Of a DNA stretch of 64,000 nucleotides, positions 32,951 through 45,429 are shown in pieces. The DNA comes from Gnetum montanum (taxonomy: Eukaryota > Streptophyta > Gnetopsida > Gnetales > Gnetaceae). The stretch spans positions 233,408 through 297,407 of the forward strand of contig MNCI01025182.1 in assembly GCA_015680685.1 (NCBI GenBank), read 5' to 3'. The translations under genes were made by a program, and so were the position numbers. Each line of letters opens with the position of its first letter. Position 1 is the first letter of the stretch. Under the pieces are notes generated by a model. It was not told where the DNA came from. It made no database searches and saw only the letters and a program-made list of their open reading frames with translations.

Positions 32951-34827
32951 TAACAAGAAAGATTAATAAATATTTTTCATTTTCTTCAATTTTACAACTT
33001 TTTGTTTTCCAGTTTTTTATTTTTCAATTTCTTATTTTATCTTTTTGTCCTTTTGTCTTTTTACGTTTTTATAAGTAATCTTGTCTACAAATAAAACACT
33101 CATGTGGCTCATTGGTTGAGGTGTGCTCTATGTTATCAAGTCTCAAGTGATCAATTATGTGGATAGTGAGCCCATTACACCCACTCATCCATTCTACAAA
33201 TAAGAGGTTCTAATCTAGGGTACAATGATATTCTTAACATTTTTAAAACTTAAAATTAATTTTTTGTTCATTGTACCCAGAATGAAGAAGGATGGACCAA
33301 GAGGGAATGATTAAGGTGTGACATCAAGGGACTTGCAGATTCTCTTTGGTGACATCTATGGGACTTATCATGCAACGTGGTTATACTAAGATCCTTGTAG
33401 ATCTAATGAAAAATGGGAGTAAGAGTAATCAAAAGGCACGTAAAAATCCAATGCTATTCTAGGGGGTCCCACTAGAAAGACATGCACCCATGCCTAAAGG
33501 TTGGTGGCTTCTATGGATTCAGCAATAAAAAAAAAAAAAAAAAAACAAAGGAAGTACCACAAAACAAAAATCACTCCTCCCTTGAACAAAATGCCAAGTG
33601 ATCGTACGCCTTATTGTTCTGGTACTCTCATAGTCGCTCATCATGGGATGAAACAATGCGGTGTCACTGATCAAAGGAATGGACTTGGTCCTGATCTTAG
33701 AATGATGGGTTAATGACATGTTAATCATGCTTTACATGCAGGATTCATTGTGCCTTGGGTCAATTATCTCATGTCCCAAGCTCTACAATCCCTTATATAC
33801 CCCGTCTCATCTTGTTGTGCATATAATTGTAGCTCGTGTCTTGTATAGCATAGAATTCTTACCTCATCTTGGTGATATTTACATGTGTGTGTTTTGTGGA
33901 ACCAATGTGGATTACATTTAACTCCTCAAGTGCCCATAGACACTTTTAAGTGTGGTTACACAAGGGCATTAAAGGTTGGAAGCTACTTTGGGGAGGACCC
34001 ACTTGTGTAATTTTTTTAATTTGCACTCATGACCCATCTTCCACACATCATTTACTACCCTTAGCATATTGCCAATGATTTTCTTTCCCTTATTACTATC
34101 CCTCCAATTCAACATTCCTATGAACCATCACATAGACTTGTTCTCTACCATCTGAGGTCCTTATTGATAAATTCCACACCATCATAATTTTCATGCCTCC
34201 AAAACTAGTTGAATTACATTGGAACCCTTTAACAATCATCCAAATATCCTTAGTTTACATCATTTAATTTCAAAGAAATATTAAAAATTTGGGACATTCT
34301 CTAAGTACCCTAACTTCAATGAAAATATATATACATGACCCATGTGTGCTAATCAACATCATTTGCAACTGTTCCAGCAAGGGAAGTTTTTCAATTCCTC
34401 TCTACGACTCGCGATTGTGCATCCCTTGCTTTCATATCCATAACTCACTTGCTGGTACTCCGATTTTCATTTCGTTTGAACCTACTTAAACCCAGAGTGT
34501 TTAGCTTAGCCGTGGGAGAGGGGCACATACTAAATAGCACATAATTTTTTTGAAATTCATCATCACTCGAAGGACATGTTTAAGGATAATTAGTTGTAAA
34601 ATTAAGAATAAAATGTGTCAAAAAAAATTTCATCCCCTTAGCTATACCAGAAAATTAAATTTGGAAACCACCTAAGAAAAAAGGACTCAACATTATAATC
34701 TTTCAGGGACATGTTCTTCCAATAATTAACATTAGATGGAAATAAAGTAAATCTATTAAGGCAAGTAGTAAGGTATAACCTAACTTTGGTAACAACCTTA
34801 CTAACGATTGGTCCTGTGTGATTGCAG
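32951..34827 (+). other. Pol-less interval of element B
   Basis: It is T-rich after gag and then matches the same interval of element A. A 20-base A run sits at 33525-33544, where A has (GA)n. No protease, RT or integrase phrase is present. Confidence 0.65.
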
Positions 34828-35595
34828 ATGGCCCCGAAACATGGACAATGGGAAGGTCCTACTCAAGGTGTGATCAAACAACCTAGGAGAGGTGAAGGAT
34901 AAGTTCCTATTGAACAACATGTAGAGCAGGAGGAATAATCATTTAGTATCCACCAAGAAGACCCTGCTGCTGTACAATCAAGGTAGGTAAAAGGAGGAGG
35001 TGCAGCAGTGTCTGAATAGGGACGATATCTCACGTTGCCCCAAGATTGTATTTAGACCATCCATGAAAGGTCCATATTCACTGTAGCAATCATGGAATTA
35101 AACTTTAGACCTTTCACAAAATTTGCTTCGAAGGCTGTTAGGGATCACCTCAAAGGGTTCCCATTACGGCCTACCCTCTCTGAAAGCGATGCCTAGTACT
35201 TAGGGGAAATGTATGAAATTTGGCACAATAAAGAAGAAGGAACCATAGTTAACAATTGTGGTGTGACTGTTGATTTCTCTGTTCAAGCCATTTTGGAAGT
35301 ATTAAACCTTTCGAATACAAGGCAAAAGGTTGCTTAGAACTAGCTGGACACTTTTAGAACCGAGCAACTTAATAAACTATTGACAGAGAATAAAAGGATG
35401 GTGGAATAAAAAGAGAAGGCTGACTAGGATGCCTCTATGGAACAAGTGCAAACTTACATGCACGCTAAGGCACTCAAGGCCTTACAAGAGGAGAAACTCC
35501 AAGCCATACTTCAACGCCATCAAATCCCAAGACTTGTAGTGCAAGAAAAGGGAAAGACGCCCATGGAGGAGCCACTACCACCAAGAACTACATGA
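34828..35595 (+). pseudogene. ORF2 of element B, internally deleted
   Basis: It starts ATGGCCCCGAAACATGG after an acceptor-like TGTGATTGCAG, matching A. The head phrase ELNFRPFTKF and the WHNKEEGT stretch (35220-35250) are kept. The reading then jumps near 35335 to the coiled-coil region and ends MEEPLPPRTT before TGA 35593-35595. Roughly 2 kb present in A is missing. Several stops are present. Confidence 0.6.
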
Positions 35596-35778
35596 GTTTC
35601 ATCCAATTTTGTAATCATATGATTTTCTTTTGTGTTGTGTCTCAATTTTTTTCTAACTCCACACTACAACATGAATCCATTCTAGTCAGTCGATAATCCC
35701 ATACCTATCCACTATGTAATCAATGGAGCTTGTTCTCACTTTAACTCAAGGATGAGTTTTCATTCAGTTGTGGGGGTA

Positions 35779-36625
35779 TGATGAGTCATGAATTTGCTGG
35801 CTGTGATATGGTAGCAACCGTGATATCCCGTATGCGATATCGCAGCCTAGTCGCGATATCGCATACACGATATCGTGGCCTACCTCAATTTCTATAAATA
35901 AGAGGCAGCTTTCCTTGTTCTAGGACTTAGTTCTTAGTTCGTTACCCAAACTCTAGTAGTTTTTCCTTCTTAGAGTTAGAATTATTTCTTAGTGCATGCC
36001 CGCAATGTGGTGATTGTAATTGTACGACATCCTTATTCGAGTGTGACGTACTTGGACATGCACATGACCGAAAATAAAGATCGAGATTACTTCAGCATTG
36101 TAGCATTCACTTAGTTTACTTATTTAATTTTTATTGTTATTTATTACTTTTGTAGTTAACATCTCTTTATCCTAAACTCCTATTAAATGTGGAATGAGTA
36201 TGACTTGATCATGAGTATTTAAGTGTGACTACTTGGCAACCTAGTAGCCTACGTAGGATCTGTGCTTGGTAATCCTAGTGGTAGTCGTCCACAAGGTCCA
36301 AGATGTGTATGAATGAATGAGGAATGGATGCTCATCACACTTAGGCTAGCTTAGATTATCTCTCATCCTTTCTCTCTTAGCTTAGTTAATATTGTTTTCC
36401 ATCATACTCAGGAGTAGTACTAGTGTAGAAACACAACATACACCTCACTTTGGACTAAACCATTTGTGATAAAGCTAATACTAGTCTAGGTGGGAAGACA
36501 ATGAACTGCGACCTATGAGTAACTATCTAGATGCCACAACTAGCCTATTTGTAGAGTTTGACCAAATTGTGCATGAACCACTCATATTCATATGGTTGAG
36601 TGTAGGGGTACCCCGCCACTCATCA
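35779..36625 (+). repeat. 3' LTR of element B
   Basis: 847 bp, preceded by GTTGTGGGGGTA. It has four exact GATATC palindromes in U3 (35815-35880) and TATAAATA at 35893-35900. It ends CCACTCATCA. Confidence 0.9.
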
Positions 36626-38659
36626 GCTTCTTAGTGGTGGCATCCCCTACAACTATGGTTGTTGCCATTGCTAATACTACTCATACGGTTGTGGTGGATC
36701 TCCACTTGGATAATAAGCCTATTGTTGTTGGTGGAACTACCTTGGGTTACCTTGAGGATAAGACAACCTTCTCGGTGCTTGCCTTCATGCTAGTCTAGGA
36801 TTCAAAGCATACATCCTAGATTTCTATAAGTGTGACATAACAAACCAACATTCATTGGGATGTTCATATTGGTAGATGTCACATCCACCATCATCATATG
36901 ATTCTAACTTCATAACCTCTTCCACTACCAGAGCCTTGCCCTTACCTCTTTAGTAGGCATGTTCAACTTCTTTCCTTCTCTTGTAGTCATGATCACTACC
37001 TTGTTCTTTGGATACTTCTATAATTTTCAAAGTAGTTTGAAATATTTCATATGAAGATTCCTACATTTTGACAATCTTAGTTGAAATTTTAGATATAGAT
37101 TTTTGAATCAACAAGGTTTTTCACTACACCATCTCTTCAACTGATGCTTCCCCCTCATTGTCGCAAAATTGGACCTCCCTTTTTCTAATAGAAGGATTCT
37201 AGTTATACTCCTTAGCACTTTTCTATTTTCTTAGCTAATCTTTTTTTTTTTTGCAACCTACTCAATTAGCCTTTGAATCTAATGGGCTATTAGTTTTGAT
37301 AGTTTCCCTTGGATGTATATCTTAGGAGTTCTCCTCATTTTTTATTAGAGCTCATCTATGATATGTCAAAGTTGTTTCCATTGAGAGTAATCATGGCCAT
37401 GGCATTGGTGTAATAATGAATAATATCTACTCATGGTGGCATCCAAGGGTTCATGTATTCCTTTTTTCCATGCTTGGATTTACCTTCATAGGTTTGAAAC
37501 TATAAAGTATGTTTGATACTTGTCATTAAATGGTTCTAGCATTGTACTCCAGCGACAGATTGATTCTAGTTCTAGAGAATAGTACCAACTTTCTACTTTG
37601 TTGATGAGGGTTCTAGGAAATAACTTGAGCTTTTTCCAATCATTTTCAACATTTGTAAGGCATAGAAAGTGTGAAAGGCTTGTAAATGCATTTAAAGACC
37701 TAACTGTATCCCCCCTCAAATATAGGGATATTATTCATGTCTATCCTCTTGATTCAACTATCTTTCACATACTTGGTAGGAATTCTAATAGCCTTTGTGA
37801 TGCTGAGCATATTTTAAGTCACTAGAAAAGGTTTATTGTCATGATCTCGATGATTTCTATGATGTCCTTTGTCATCTCTTCATTCATGGTGGTCTCTAAG
37901 ATTATCATTGTTATTCCACCATCTATGGTTTTGCTCAAATACAGAGGAAGAAGTTAAAACAAATGAAGAGGATGCAGAGGAAGGAGAACTGCCACCACCA
38001 TGATGTCTACCACTTCCCCTTAATCTTTCATCTCCACAAAACTTAGAGTGATCCTCATTATGCTTGTTTGAGTTCCTACTTCAACTCCCTTTCTTAGAAC
38101 TCCTAAAACTATGTGGGTCACTCTTACTAGAATCCAAATTGTTGATCACTGATTTAGGATTTGGGTTCAACTCCCCTTCACTAGAGTCAAGAGATGAAGA
38201 TTTTGCATGTTGAGAATCCTTGGAAAGAGGTTCCTTATTATCTTGTTGATCTAGCAAGAATGAGGGATTAGTGAACCATTTTCCCTTCATGTCTTTATGA
38301 CACATTTTCTATTATTGCTGTTGTTTTTTTTTTGCTTCATAATGGGACATTATTCATGGAAGTTATGATCTTTTACAATGTACTCTCTATGAAGCTCCTT
38401 GATGCCCAACCTTGTAAGGGTTTAGAGTAGCATCTTGGAAATAGATTGATTAGGTGGCAATATGACATTCCCCTCCATGTCTCACCATTGCATTTGTTCA
38501 TCCTGATGGATGATATAAGTATAATTGGATACAAAATCATCAAGATGAGTGTACACCACTCTACATTCTTATGGTATTGTTGACTTAGAATTGACATGCC
38601 TATGGGAAGAAGAAGATATTTTTGTTAGAAAAAATTTCTCAATGTGCTTGTTGTATTAT

Positions 38660-38690
<31 letters not shown>

Positions 38691-38795
38691 TTGAATGATT
38701 ATGACCTTAGGGTTCAATCCATCGATCCTAAATAATATTTACTAAGTCCTAGATAGCGCACATATCAATCTACATGTTCCTAGAAATGGTGACAA
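36626..38795 (-). pseudogene. gag region of element D, 5' part
   Basis: The minus-strand reading matches element C gag. An HLDDFVSNYTYIIHQDEQ-like opening lies near 38500, and WKKLKLFPRTLINKVESWYY at about 37620-37680 is the core gag motif. A CDIYQYEH-type knuckle lies near 36880. Stops and shifts are common. A (TG)n(TA)n run at 38661-38690 lies in the leader. The region ends abruptly at element B. Confidence 0.75.
38661..38690 (+). repeat. (GT)n(AT)n compound microsatellite
   Basis: About eight GT units followed by seven AT units. It lies in the leader of element D, between LTR and gag. Confidence 0.9.
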
Positions 38796-39618
38796 TGATG
38801 AGTGACAAGTATCCCTATGCCCAACCATATGAACTACTAAGTGTTCATGTATGATTTACTTGAATTTTGTGAACTTATAGCCTTCTAAGCACACTGGCCT
38901 CTAGGAAGTAAAACTAACACTTGCAATCGTTGTCTTCCCAATTACACTTGTGAAATGCAAAGGTATGGTTAAGTGTAATTGAGACATACAATTTTTATCA
39001 TTTTTATGTTTTATGTTTTAAGTCACCTAAGGATGAGAATAATGTATAAAAAAAATAATTAAATTACTAATTTAATCTAAGTAGCTACACCTAACTAATC
39101 CTAACATAAGCATCCATTCCAGCTTTCTATAAACATCTTGAACACATTTAATGCTACTAGGTTACCAAATGTTAAGCGTTACTAGGATTACCAAGTGCCA
39201 AGCGTATGCTCGAAGTGGTCATACTGATGTGCTTGATTAATTGCTATTTAATATAGCTTAATTTCTAAAAACATTAAACTAAATCACATACAACATTAAT
39301 TGCATAAACAAATAGTTCATCTATTTCAAAGTGTTGCAAGGTTCATATGAAAGCTCATATTTATTACTTCATACATTGTCTTGCTCATGTACAATAGTGC
39401 TTGAATAAAGATCTATATACTCTTTGACTTCTTTTGAGGGCACTTTGAAAAATATTCTAACTTTCACATAAGAAAACTACAAGAGCTCCACTACAACTAT
39501 GATAAAATTATGTCATAAACACGATGGGTGAGCACATATTTATAGGCAAAAATAGATATTACGTCAATGGGGCCTAGTTAACAAGGCCTAGTCAATGTAA
39601 TCAATTTACAATTCATCA
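38796..39618 (-). repeat. 5' LTR of element D
   Basis: On the plus strand it begins TGATGAGTGACAAG and shows the family landmarks GGTTACCAAATGTTAAGCG and AAGCGTATGCTCGA (39160-39210). A TATA lies at 39537-39544 on the minus strand. The outer end at 39618 (TTCATCA) is the best fit but is less certain. The adjacent leader starts TTGTCACCATTTCTAGG, a decayed primer site. Confidence 0.7.
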
Positions 39619-40211
39619 AATGAGAACTTATCTTATTTTTTTATGTAAGATTTTTTAGATTAATTCATTATGGAATTTATGATATCATTGATGTAATATT
39701 TCTTTTAATGGATGCTTATATATCTTTATTACTTGTATATATATTCATGTTAGTATTAAAAGATATTAATTGTAATATAAATTATTTTCATTATCTTTTC
39801 ATTTAATCTCCTCTTAATCCTTTTGGTCATGGCTTAAATATACTTCCCTTCATTGTGTTAGAATGAATCAATTTCATTACTATACCATGACCAACCTTTG
39901 TTCTTTATTTTTACCCCATGTAATGCTCTTCATCCTAAGGGTAGAAAGGAAGCTATTACAATAATGTTTGAATTTTCCCTTATGTTTTTTAAATGGAATA
40001 GAGAAAGGTATTAGGAAAATAACTATTTTAAAAAAGATATAAGAGGGAAAGGAAATAAGTAAGGAAAGAAAAAAATATTTTTCTTTGTTTATAATGTAGA
40101 GGTGATGGAAAGGTAGGATAAGAGTCACTATCAGATCCCATCACACTTAAGCACTTATTGCACTACTAATGAATATAGTATTCTTCTTTTTATTTTTATA
40201 AGAAAACTTTA
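39619..40211. other. Short spacer between elements D and C
   Basis: AT-rich, no coding or repeat signal recognised. It ends at the target duplication of element C. Confidence 0.5.
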
Positions 40212-40216
40212 CTTAT

Positions 40217-41058
40217 TAATGTGTCATGTTCTGCCATGCTTTGATATTAGATACCCAATATCCAAGGATGCATTATCGAATATCCAATATCACAGGGTAT
40301 ATGCTAGCTTATAAATATAGCGCCTAGGCTCATGATTTTCATATTAGTTTTTGTCATAGTTAGTGAAGCTCTTACAGCTTGTTTTCTTTAAAGTTACAAT
40401 ATTTTCTGAGTGTTCATAGTAGGAGTCTTAGTGTGTATAGATCTTTGTTCAAACACTAATATACCTAAGCACAGTAATGTGATGGGAATAAAAATGAACC
40501 CTTTTGATCATCCTTGTAGCACTGAGAATAGATTAATGTTTCCTTGATGCATTTAATATTCATGCACTTTATCCTCATGCACTTCACTTTAATGCACTTT
40601 AATTAAGCAATTAATTCCTAGTTGTTAATGAACATAAGCACAACCACCTTGAGCATACGTGTAGCACTTGGTAACCTAGAAATGCTTAACGTTTGGTAAC
40701 CCAATAGTGCTATATGTGTTCAAGATGTGTCTAGGAAAGTGGTATAGGGTACTTGTGTTAGGCTAGTTGGGTAGTAGATAAATTAGGTCCTAAATTACTC
40801 TACCTTTCATTATTGTTGTAGGTGACGAAACTTACAAAACATAAAATGATAAAAATCATGTGCCTAAATTACACTTAAACCATATCCTTAAGCTTCACAA
40901 GTGTAGTTGGGAAGACAATGAATGTTCTCAATGACCATCTCACTTCCTAGAGGAACTAGTGCACTAAAGAACTATAGGTCCACAAAATTTAACTAGATCG
41001 CACATAAATGCCTTAGTGATTTATATCATTGGATGTAGGGGTACCTCACTACTCATCA
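40217..41058 (+). repeat. 5' LTR of element C
   Basis: 842 bp. The first bases are TAATGTGT, decayed from TGATGAGT; it ends ACTCATCA. TATAAATA is at 40310-40317, and AATATCC-type half palindromes lie upstream. Confidence 0.9.
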
Positions 41059-41219
41059 TTGGCATCATTTTTAGGGACCTTTTTGGTTGTTTCATGCACT
41101 ATCTAGGATTTAGAGAAAAATTATTCATTTTGTTAAAATAAATCTTATTGTCACATCACATCTTAAGATTACTATGACAATTTTAAAATTCACACTACAT
41201 TTTTATTCTCTAATATAAA

Positions 41220-43640
41220 ATGTCTTCTTCTCACAAGAGTGATTCTTTATCCAAGTCTGACAGAGTACATCTACCAGTGCCTCAACAATATCAAGTGGTA
41301 TATGCTCATCTTGATGAGTATGTATCAAATTTCACCTTCATCCTACACCAAGATGAATAGTTGTCGTGGCATGACATGGAAGAAAACATTGTGTTTTCGC
41401 TTGACTAATCCACTCCTACAATGCTCCAAAAAATGCTTATACAATGGTATCTCTAGGAGCTTAATGCTAAATGTGTTACACAAGATAGTGATGCCAAGGA
41501 TTATTGTTCCACTAAGGCAAAACATCTCAATAATTTCTGTTAGAACAACATTATGAATCTACAAAGGGAGAAAGATTTAATGATTCTCCATTCCTGCAAT
41601 ACCAAAAAGATGGTGGAGAGCCCTTCTTTGGGAATTTTTCATTTAGTGAAATTCCTATTTTTGACTTTGGTGAAGGGGGTTAAAACCAAAACTTGCAATC
41701 CACAATTCATAATCATGGTTTTAGTAAGAATGGATCCAATGATAAAGAAGGATCCAAAGAGGCAAGTCAAGGTAGGGATATGGATAAGAAATAAAATTTT
41801 GATTGTGGTTGTGATCATCGAAGAGGTGGTAGTAGCACCATGATGGTGCTAGTGCTCCTTCCTCTTCACCTTCATCATCATCCTCTTCTTCTATATTGAT
41901 TCTAATCACAACCGTAGTGGGCATGACTATGATGAAGGTGATTGAAGAGACCGAAATGATCAGAGGGACCATCAGGCAAGGAAAAACCAGGGGCATGAGC
42001 ATTCAAGAAAGATGTAATGCCATGAACAAAGGGATAGTACAGGGCATCACAAGCACCAAAATTAAGTCCTTGATGAACCTTTTCTTACTACTCAAAGCAT
42101 GCTAAACATTGCAGAGGCAATATGAATTCCAATGAGACATGTAAAGGATAGTTGGATCAAAAGACTAAATATGAATAATATCCCTAGGTTTGAAGGGGGA
42201 TACAACTTAGATCCATAGAACCATCTCCAAGCTTTTCAAGATGCATGTTTCTTGCAGAACATAGAGAATGAATGACAAAAGCTTAAGTTGTTTCCATAGA
42301 CACTCATTAAAGAAGCAGAAAGCTGGTACATATCCTTAGAATCAAAATCTATCAAACGATGGAGTACAATGCTTGAATTATTCAATGAAAAATATCAAAC
42401 ATACTCTAGAGTGTCCAATTTGAGAAGGAAGATCCAAGGATGGAAGCAAAGAACACACAAACCCTTGGATGTTGCCATCAGCTGATACTGTTCCATAATG
42501 CACATATGTCCTGGCCATGGTTATTCTCAACTAGATCAACTTTGCCACATTGTAGACAGGCTTCAATTTGAAATGAGGAGAACCCTTGGCATCTATGCCT
42601 AAGGAAAACTATCAAATTTAAGCATCCATTAGATCCAAAGATTGATTAAGTAGGTATCTAGAGAGGAAGGTGAATTGAGAAAACAAGAAAGTATAGAAGA
42701 GTATAATCATGATCCTTCCATTCGTAAGAGGGAGGTTTAATTTTGTAATAGTGAGGAAGAATTAGCACTTTATGAGATGTTGAATAAGAAAGTCTTGTAG
42801 CTTCAAGAATTTCAATATTAAATTACAACCAAGGTTGATCAGTTATGGAACTCCATGAATAGCAGATTTCAAGTTGTCCTAAAAATTGTTGAAGAGTCCA
42901 AAGAATGAGGTAGTGATCATGAACATAAGAGGCACATGGAAGTTGAATGTGCCTATCAAAAAGATAAGGGCAAGATTGCTACAATAGAAGAAGTTGTAGA
43001 AAGAAAATCAAATGATGGTGGCGGGTGTGATGTCTACCAATATGAACATCTTGAGGGATGTTTCCCCATAGTATCACACTTACAGAAGTCTAGGGTGTAT
43101 GCTTTGAATCCATGTCTAACACAAAGGAAAACATCCAAAAGATTACCTTATCCTCAAGATAACTCTAGGTAGTTCCACCAACAACAATAATATTATCCAA
43201 GTGGAACTCCATGGCAACCATATGAGAAATATCAATAATGGTACTAACCATAGTCATGGGTGCTTACACCACCAAGGTAGCAATACCCTTACCAACAACC
43301 TAAGCCATATGGATATGGTGTTTAGTAACCCTTATTTCCATGTGACTCCTTCAGTCATGTTTCTACTTTCCAATCTCACTACCATCCATTTTATTATTAT
43401 GGAACTAATTCTCTACATGCAAGAAGGAATACCACCTCTTATCCTCCTCCTCCTCCTATTCTTGCACATCTTCCTTCTCTAGCCACACAACAACCACCTA
43501 CTCCACCTACACATGGTGAACTCGCTACTCAACTGCAATAGCCGAATGCTACCAAGGCTGTTAATCTACAAGCAGATCATCAACCGAGTGGTTCAGATAC
43601 TCAATCAAAGAAAAAACCTTTCTTCTAACCATGTAGTTTG
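41220..43640 (+). pseudogene. gag region of element C
   Basis: ATG 41220 (MSSSHKSDS). Broken frames carry QYQVVYAHLDEYVSNFTF, WQKLKLFP (about 42280), SWYISLESKSIKRWSTML and a knuckle-like CDVYQYEHLEGCF near 43028. A His/Tyr/Pro-rich tail follows. The layout equals that of D, and more distantly A and B. Confidence 0.78.
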
Positions 43641-43729
43641 CTGAAGCCCTTAAATACACTTGCAGTTGACAACCCTATTCCTTTGCCTTTTTTGTATCAA
43701 ATTCTTTCAAATCCCCTTCAAACCAAACA

Positions 43730-44200
43730 TCACCAAGAATCCACACTTTGATGTTTACTTATGTTGTATGTGATTGGATCTATTTTTGAAACCTTCCTAG
43801 GAAGTTAGCAGATCCTAGGAGTCCTCTAATCTATTTACAAATTACTGGGAATGAACCATGCAATGCTCTTCTTGACTTAGGTTTTGGTGTCAATCTAATT
43901 TCCCATGAGATGTATACTACATTGAACTTTCCTCCTTTAAAGAAGAGTAATAACATATTAGAATTAGCAAACTATCCCATCACTGTTCCATTGGGATTGG
44001 TAGAAGACATCGTAACTACCATCTATGGGTGGCCTTATCTTGTTGAATTCCTAGTGATCAAGGTGGAGAACTACAAATGAAACTTTCCAATCATCATGGG
44101 AAGGGCATGGCTAAGCATTGTTGATGCAAGAATAGATAGTAGAGATCTTTCCCTAGAAATATCCAAAGAAAATGCATTCAGAAAGATTAAGAAAAAGTGA
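43730..44200 (+). pseudogene. Aspartic protease region of element C
   Basis: The phrase NALLDLGFGVNLISHEMY (about 43862-43915) is the DLGxxxNL active-site type common in plant Ty3 elements. ILELANYPITVPLGLVEDI and VEFLVIKV follow. Stops lie nearby. It would process the gag-pol polyprotein. Confidence 0.8.
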
Positions 44201-44554
44201 GTTCTATGCATCACATATAGTAATACTAGGTGCAATTATGTGTAGAAACTCTAGGCAGTGAAATGAGCATCTCTCTCTACATGCAAGCAATTTCCACTGG
44301 AAGTAGAAATTCAAAGGTATATGTACATAGTAGCTATAAAACAGGATGACACCCAGTGACTAAATGGTAATTCTAAGAGTAGCATACTTTGCATGGATCC
44401 AAATGAGAGCCTAACATGTGCATATGTCATAAGCATGGATGAACTATAGCAAGTTCATTACCAACTCTCTAATGATGCAAATGATGATACCTATTGGGAA
44501 GAGTTGGAAATTCCTAAAAGTTTTAAGAAAGAACCCCTTGAACTAAAACCTTTA

Positions 44555-45428
44555 CCAGCTAGCATGGAATATGTGTTCTTAAAAAATAGAAAGCTGATCA
44601 TAATCAACACAAATCTTACTCTAGAATAGAAAAAAATGTTATTGAATGTGGATGAAAAATGGGTAGTAGTTTTTTCCTGGTCATATCTTGAACTCATAGG
44701 CATTGATCCTAGGATATGCTAGCATTACATCTACATTGATCTAACCATGAAGTCAAAGAGGTAACCGCAGAGACAATTGAATCCCNACAATTTACTATTG
44801 AAAAATGCTTAGAACTAGGTGTTGAAAGATCATAGGGACATTACACAAACCAAAAAGGCATCTTGCAATATGTCAAAGTCCCCCAAAGACTCATTAATGT
44901 TGTCTTGTCTTAGTCTTCAAGCACAATCTGGATTTAGTTAGAGCCATTACAACCATCCAAAAAACTATAGTAGTAATGCCTAGATATTGTGTCTAACACT
45001 TAATCAACAAATGACAATGGAAAATGTTTCTTGAATTTTTCCATATTTAGTAGCCAAAAATTGATGCAAACTAGCCACTTATGACCTTTCTTTGACACAA
45101 TCATGAGTGAACTAACCCACTCACTATTTGCAATGGGATAAATGAACCCCATCTTGAGGAGTTGTTCAATTTCCTCTTTGGTGATTTTCTTTAGTTTGGG
45201 ATTCAATTGTCTCTGCGGTTACCTCTTTGACTTCATGGTTAGATCAATGTAGATGTAATGCTAGCATATCCTAGGATCAATGCCTATGAGTTCAAGATAT
45301 GACCAGGAAAAAACTACTACCCATTTTTCATCCACATTCAATAACATTTTTTTCTATTCTAGAGTAAGATTTGTGTTGATTATGATCAGCTTTCTATTTT
45401 TTAAGAACACATATTCCATGCTAGCTGG
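44555..45428. repeat. 231-bp inverted repeat made by contig misorientation
   Basis: 44555-44785 and 45198-45428 are reverse complements of equal length, ending exactly at N 44786 and N 45429. The coincidence with both Ns shows an overlap between contigs, not a biological palindrome. Confidence 0.9.
44787..45428 (-). pseudogene. RT segment of element C, inverted by misassembly
   Basis: On the minus strand this 642-bp contig reads as Ty3 RT: KITKEEIEQLLKMGFIYPIA, SEWVSSLMIVSKKGHKWLVC and NFWLLNMEKFKKHFPLSFVD. A decayed MPFGLCNAPATFQ-like stretch and SIFQ follow near 44790-44890. Its plus-strand right end (45198-45428) is the exact reverse complement of the preceding contig end (44555-44785). 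Flipping the contig makes element C continuous. The middle of RT, including the catalytic FxDD region, is missing at N 45429. Confidence 0.85.
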
Positions 45429-45429
45429 N

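Larger units (their letters stand above)
30129..36625 (+). mobile_element. LTR element B: pol-less relative of A, ORF2 internally deleted
   Basis: The LTRs are 30129-30824 (interrupted by N 30446) and 35779-36625. The primer site is TTGGTGCTATTGCCAAGGA from 30825. Gag lies at 30966-32950, a non-coding interval with the same landmarks as A follows, then a shortened ORF2 at 34828-35595. No pol motif is seen. It lies inside gag of D, but the flanking five bases differ (ACTAT at left, GCTTC at right), so the expected target duplication is missing. Confidence 0.88.
28980..39618 (-). mobile_element. LTR element D, minus strand, gag-only, split by element B
   Basis: The 3' LTR is at 28980-29823 and the 5' LTR at 38796-39618, with gag between them on the minus strand. 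Element B is inserted in gag. The gag pieces on the two sides of B (to 36626 and from 30128) align to adjacent positions of element C gag, which shows they were one. After gag, D jumps within about 20 bp to the sequence that in C lies just before the polypurine tract (TTCCTCCTCTTCTTCACT), so pol and everything after it are absent. The two LTRs are rather dissimilar by eye and no 5-bp target duplication is evident (GTACT versus AATGA). The element is therefore old or its ends are rearranged. Confidence 0.7.
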
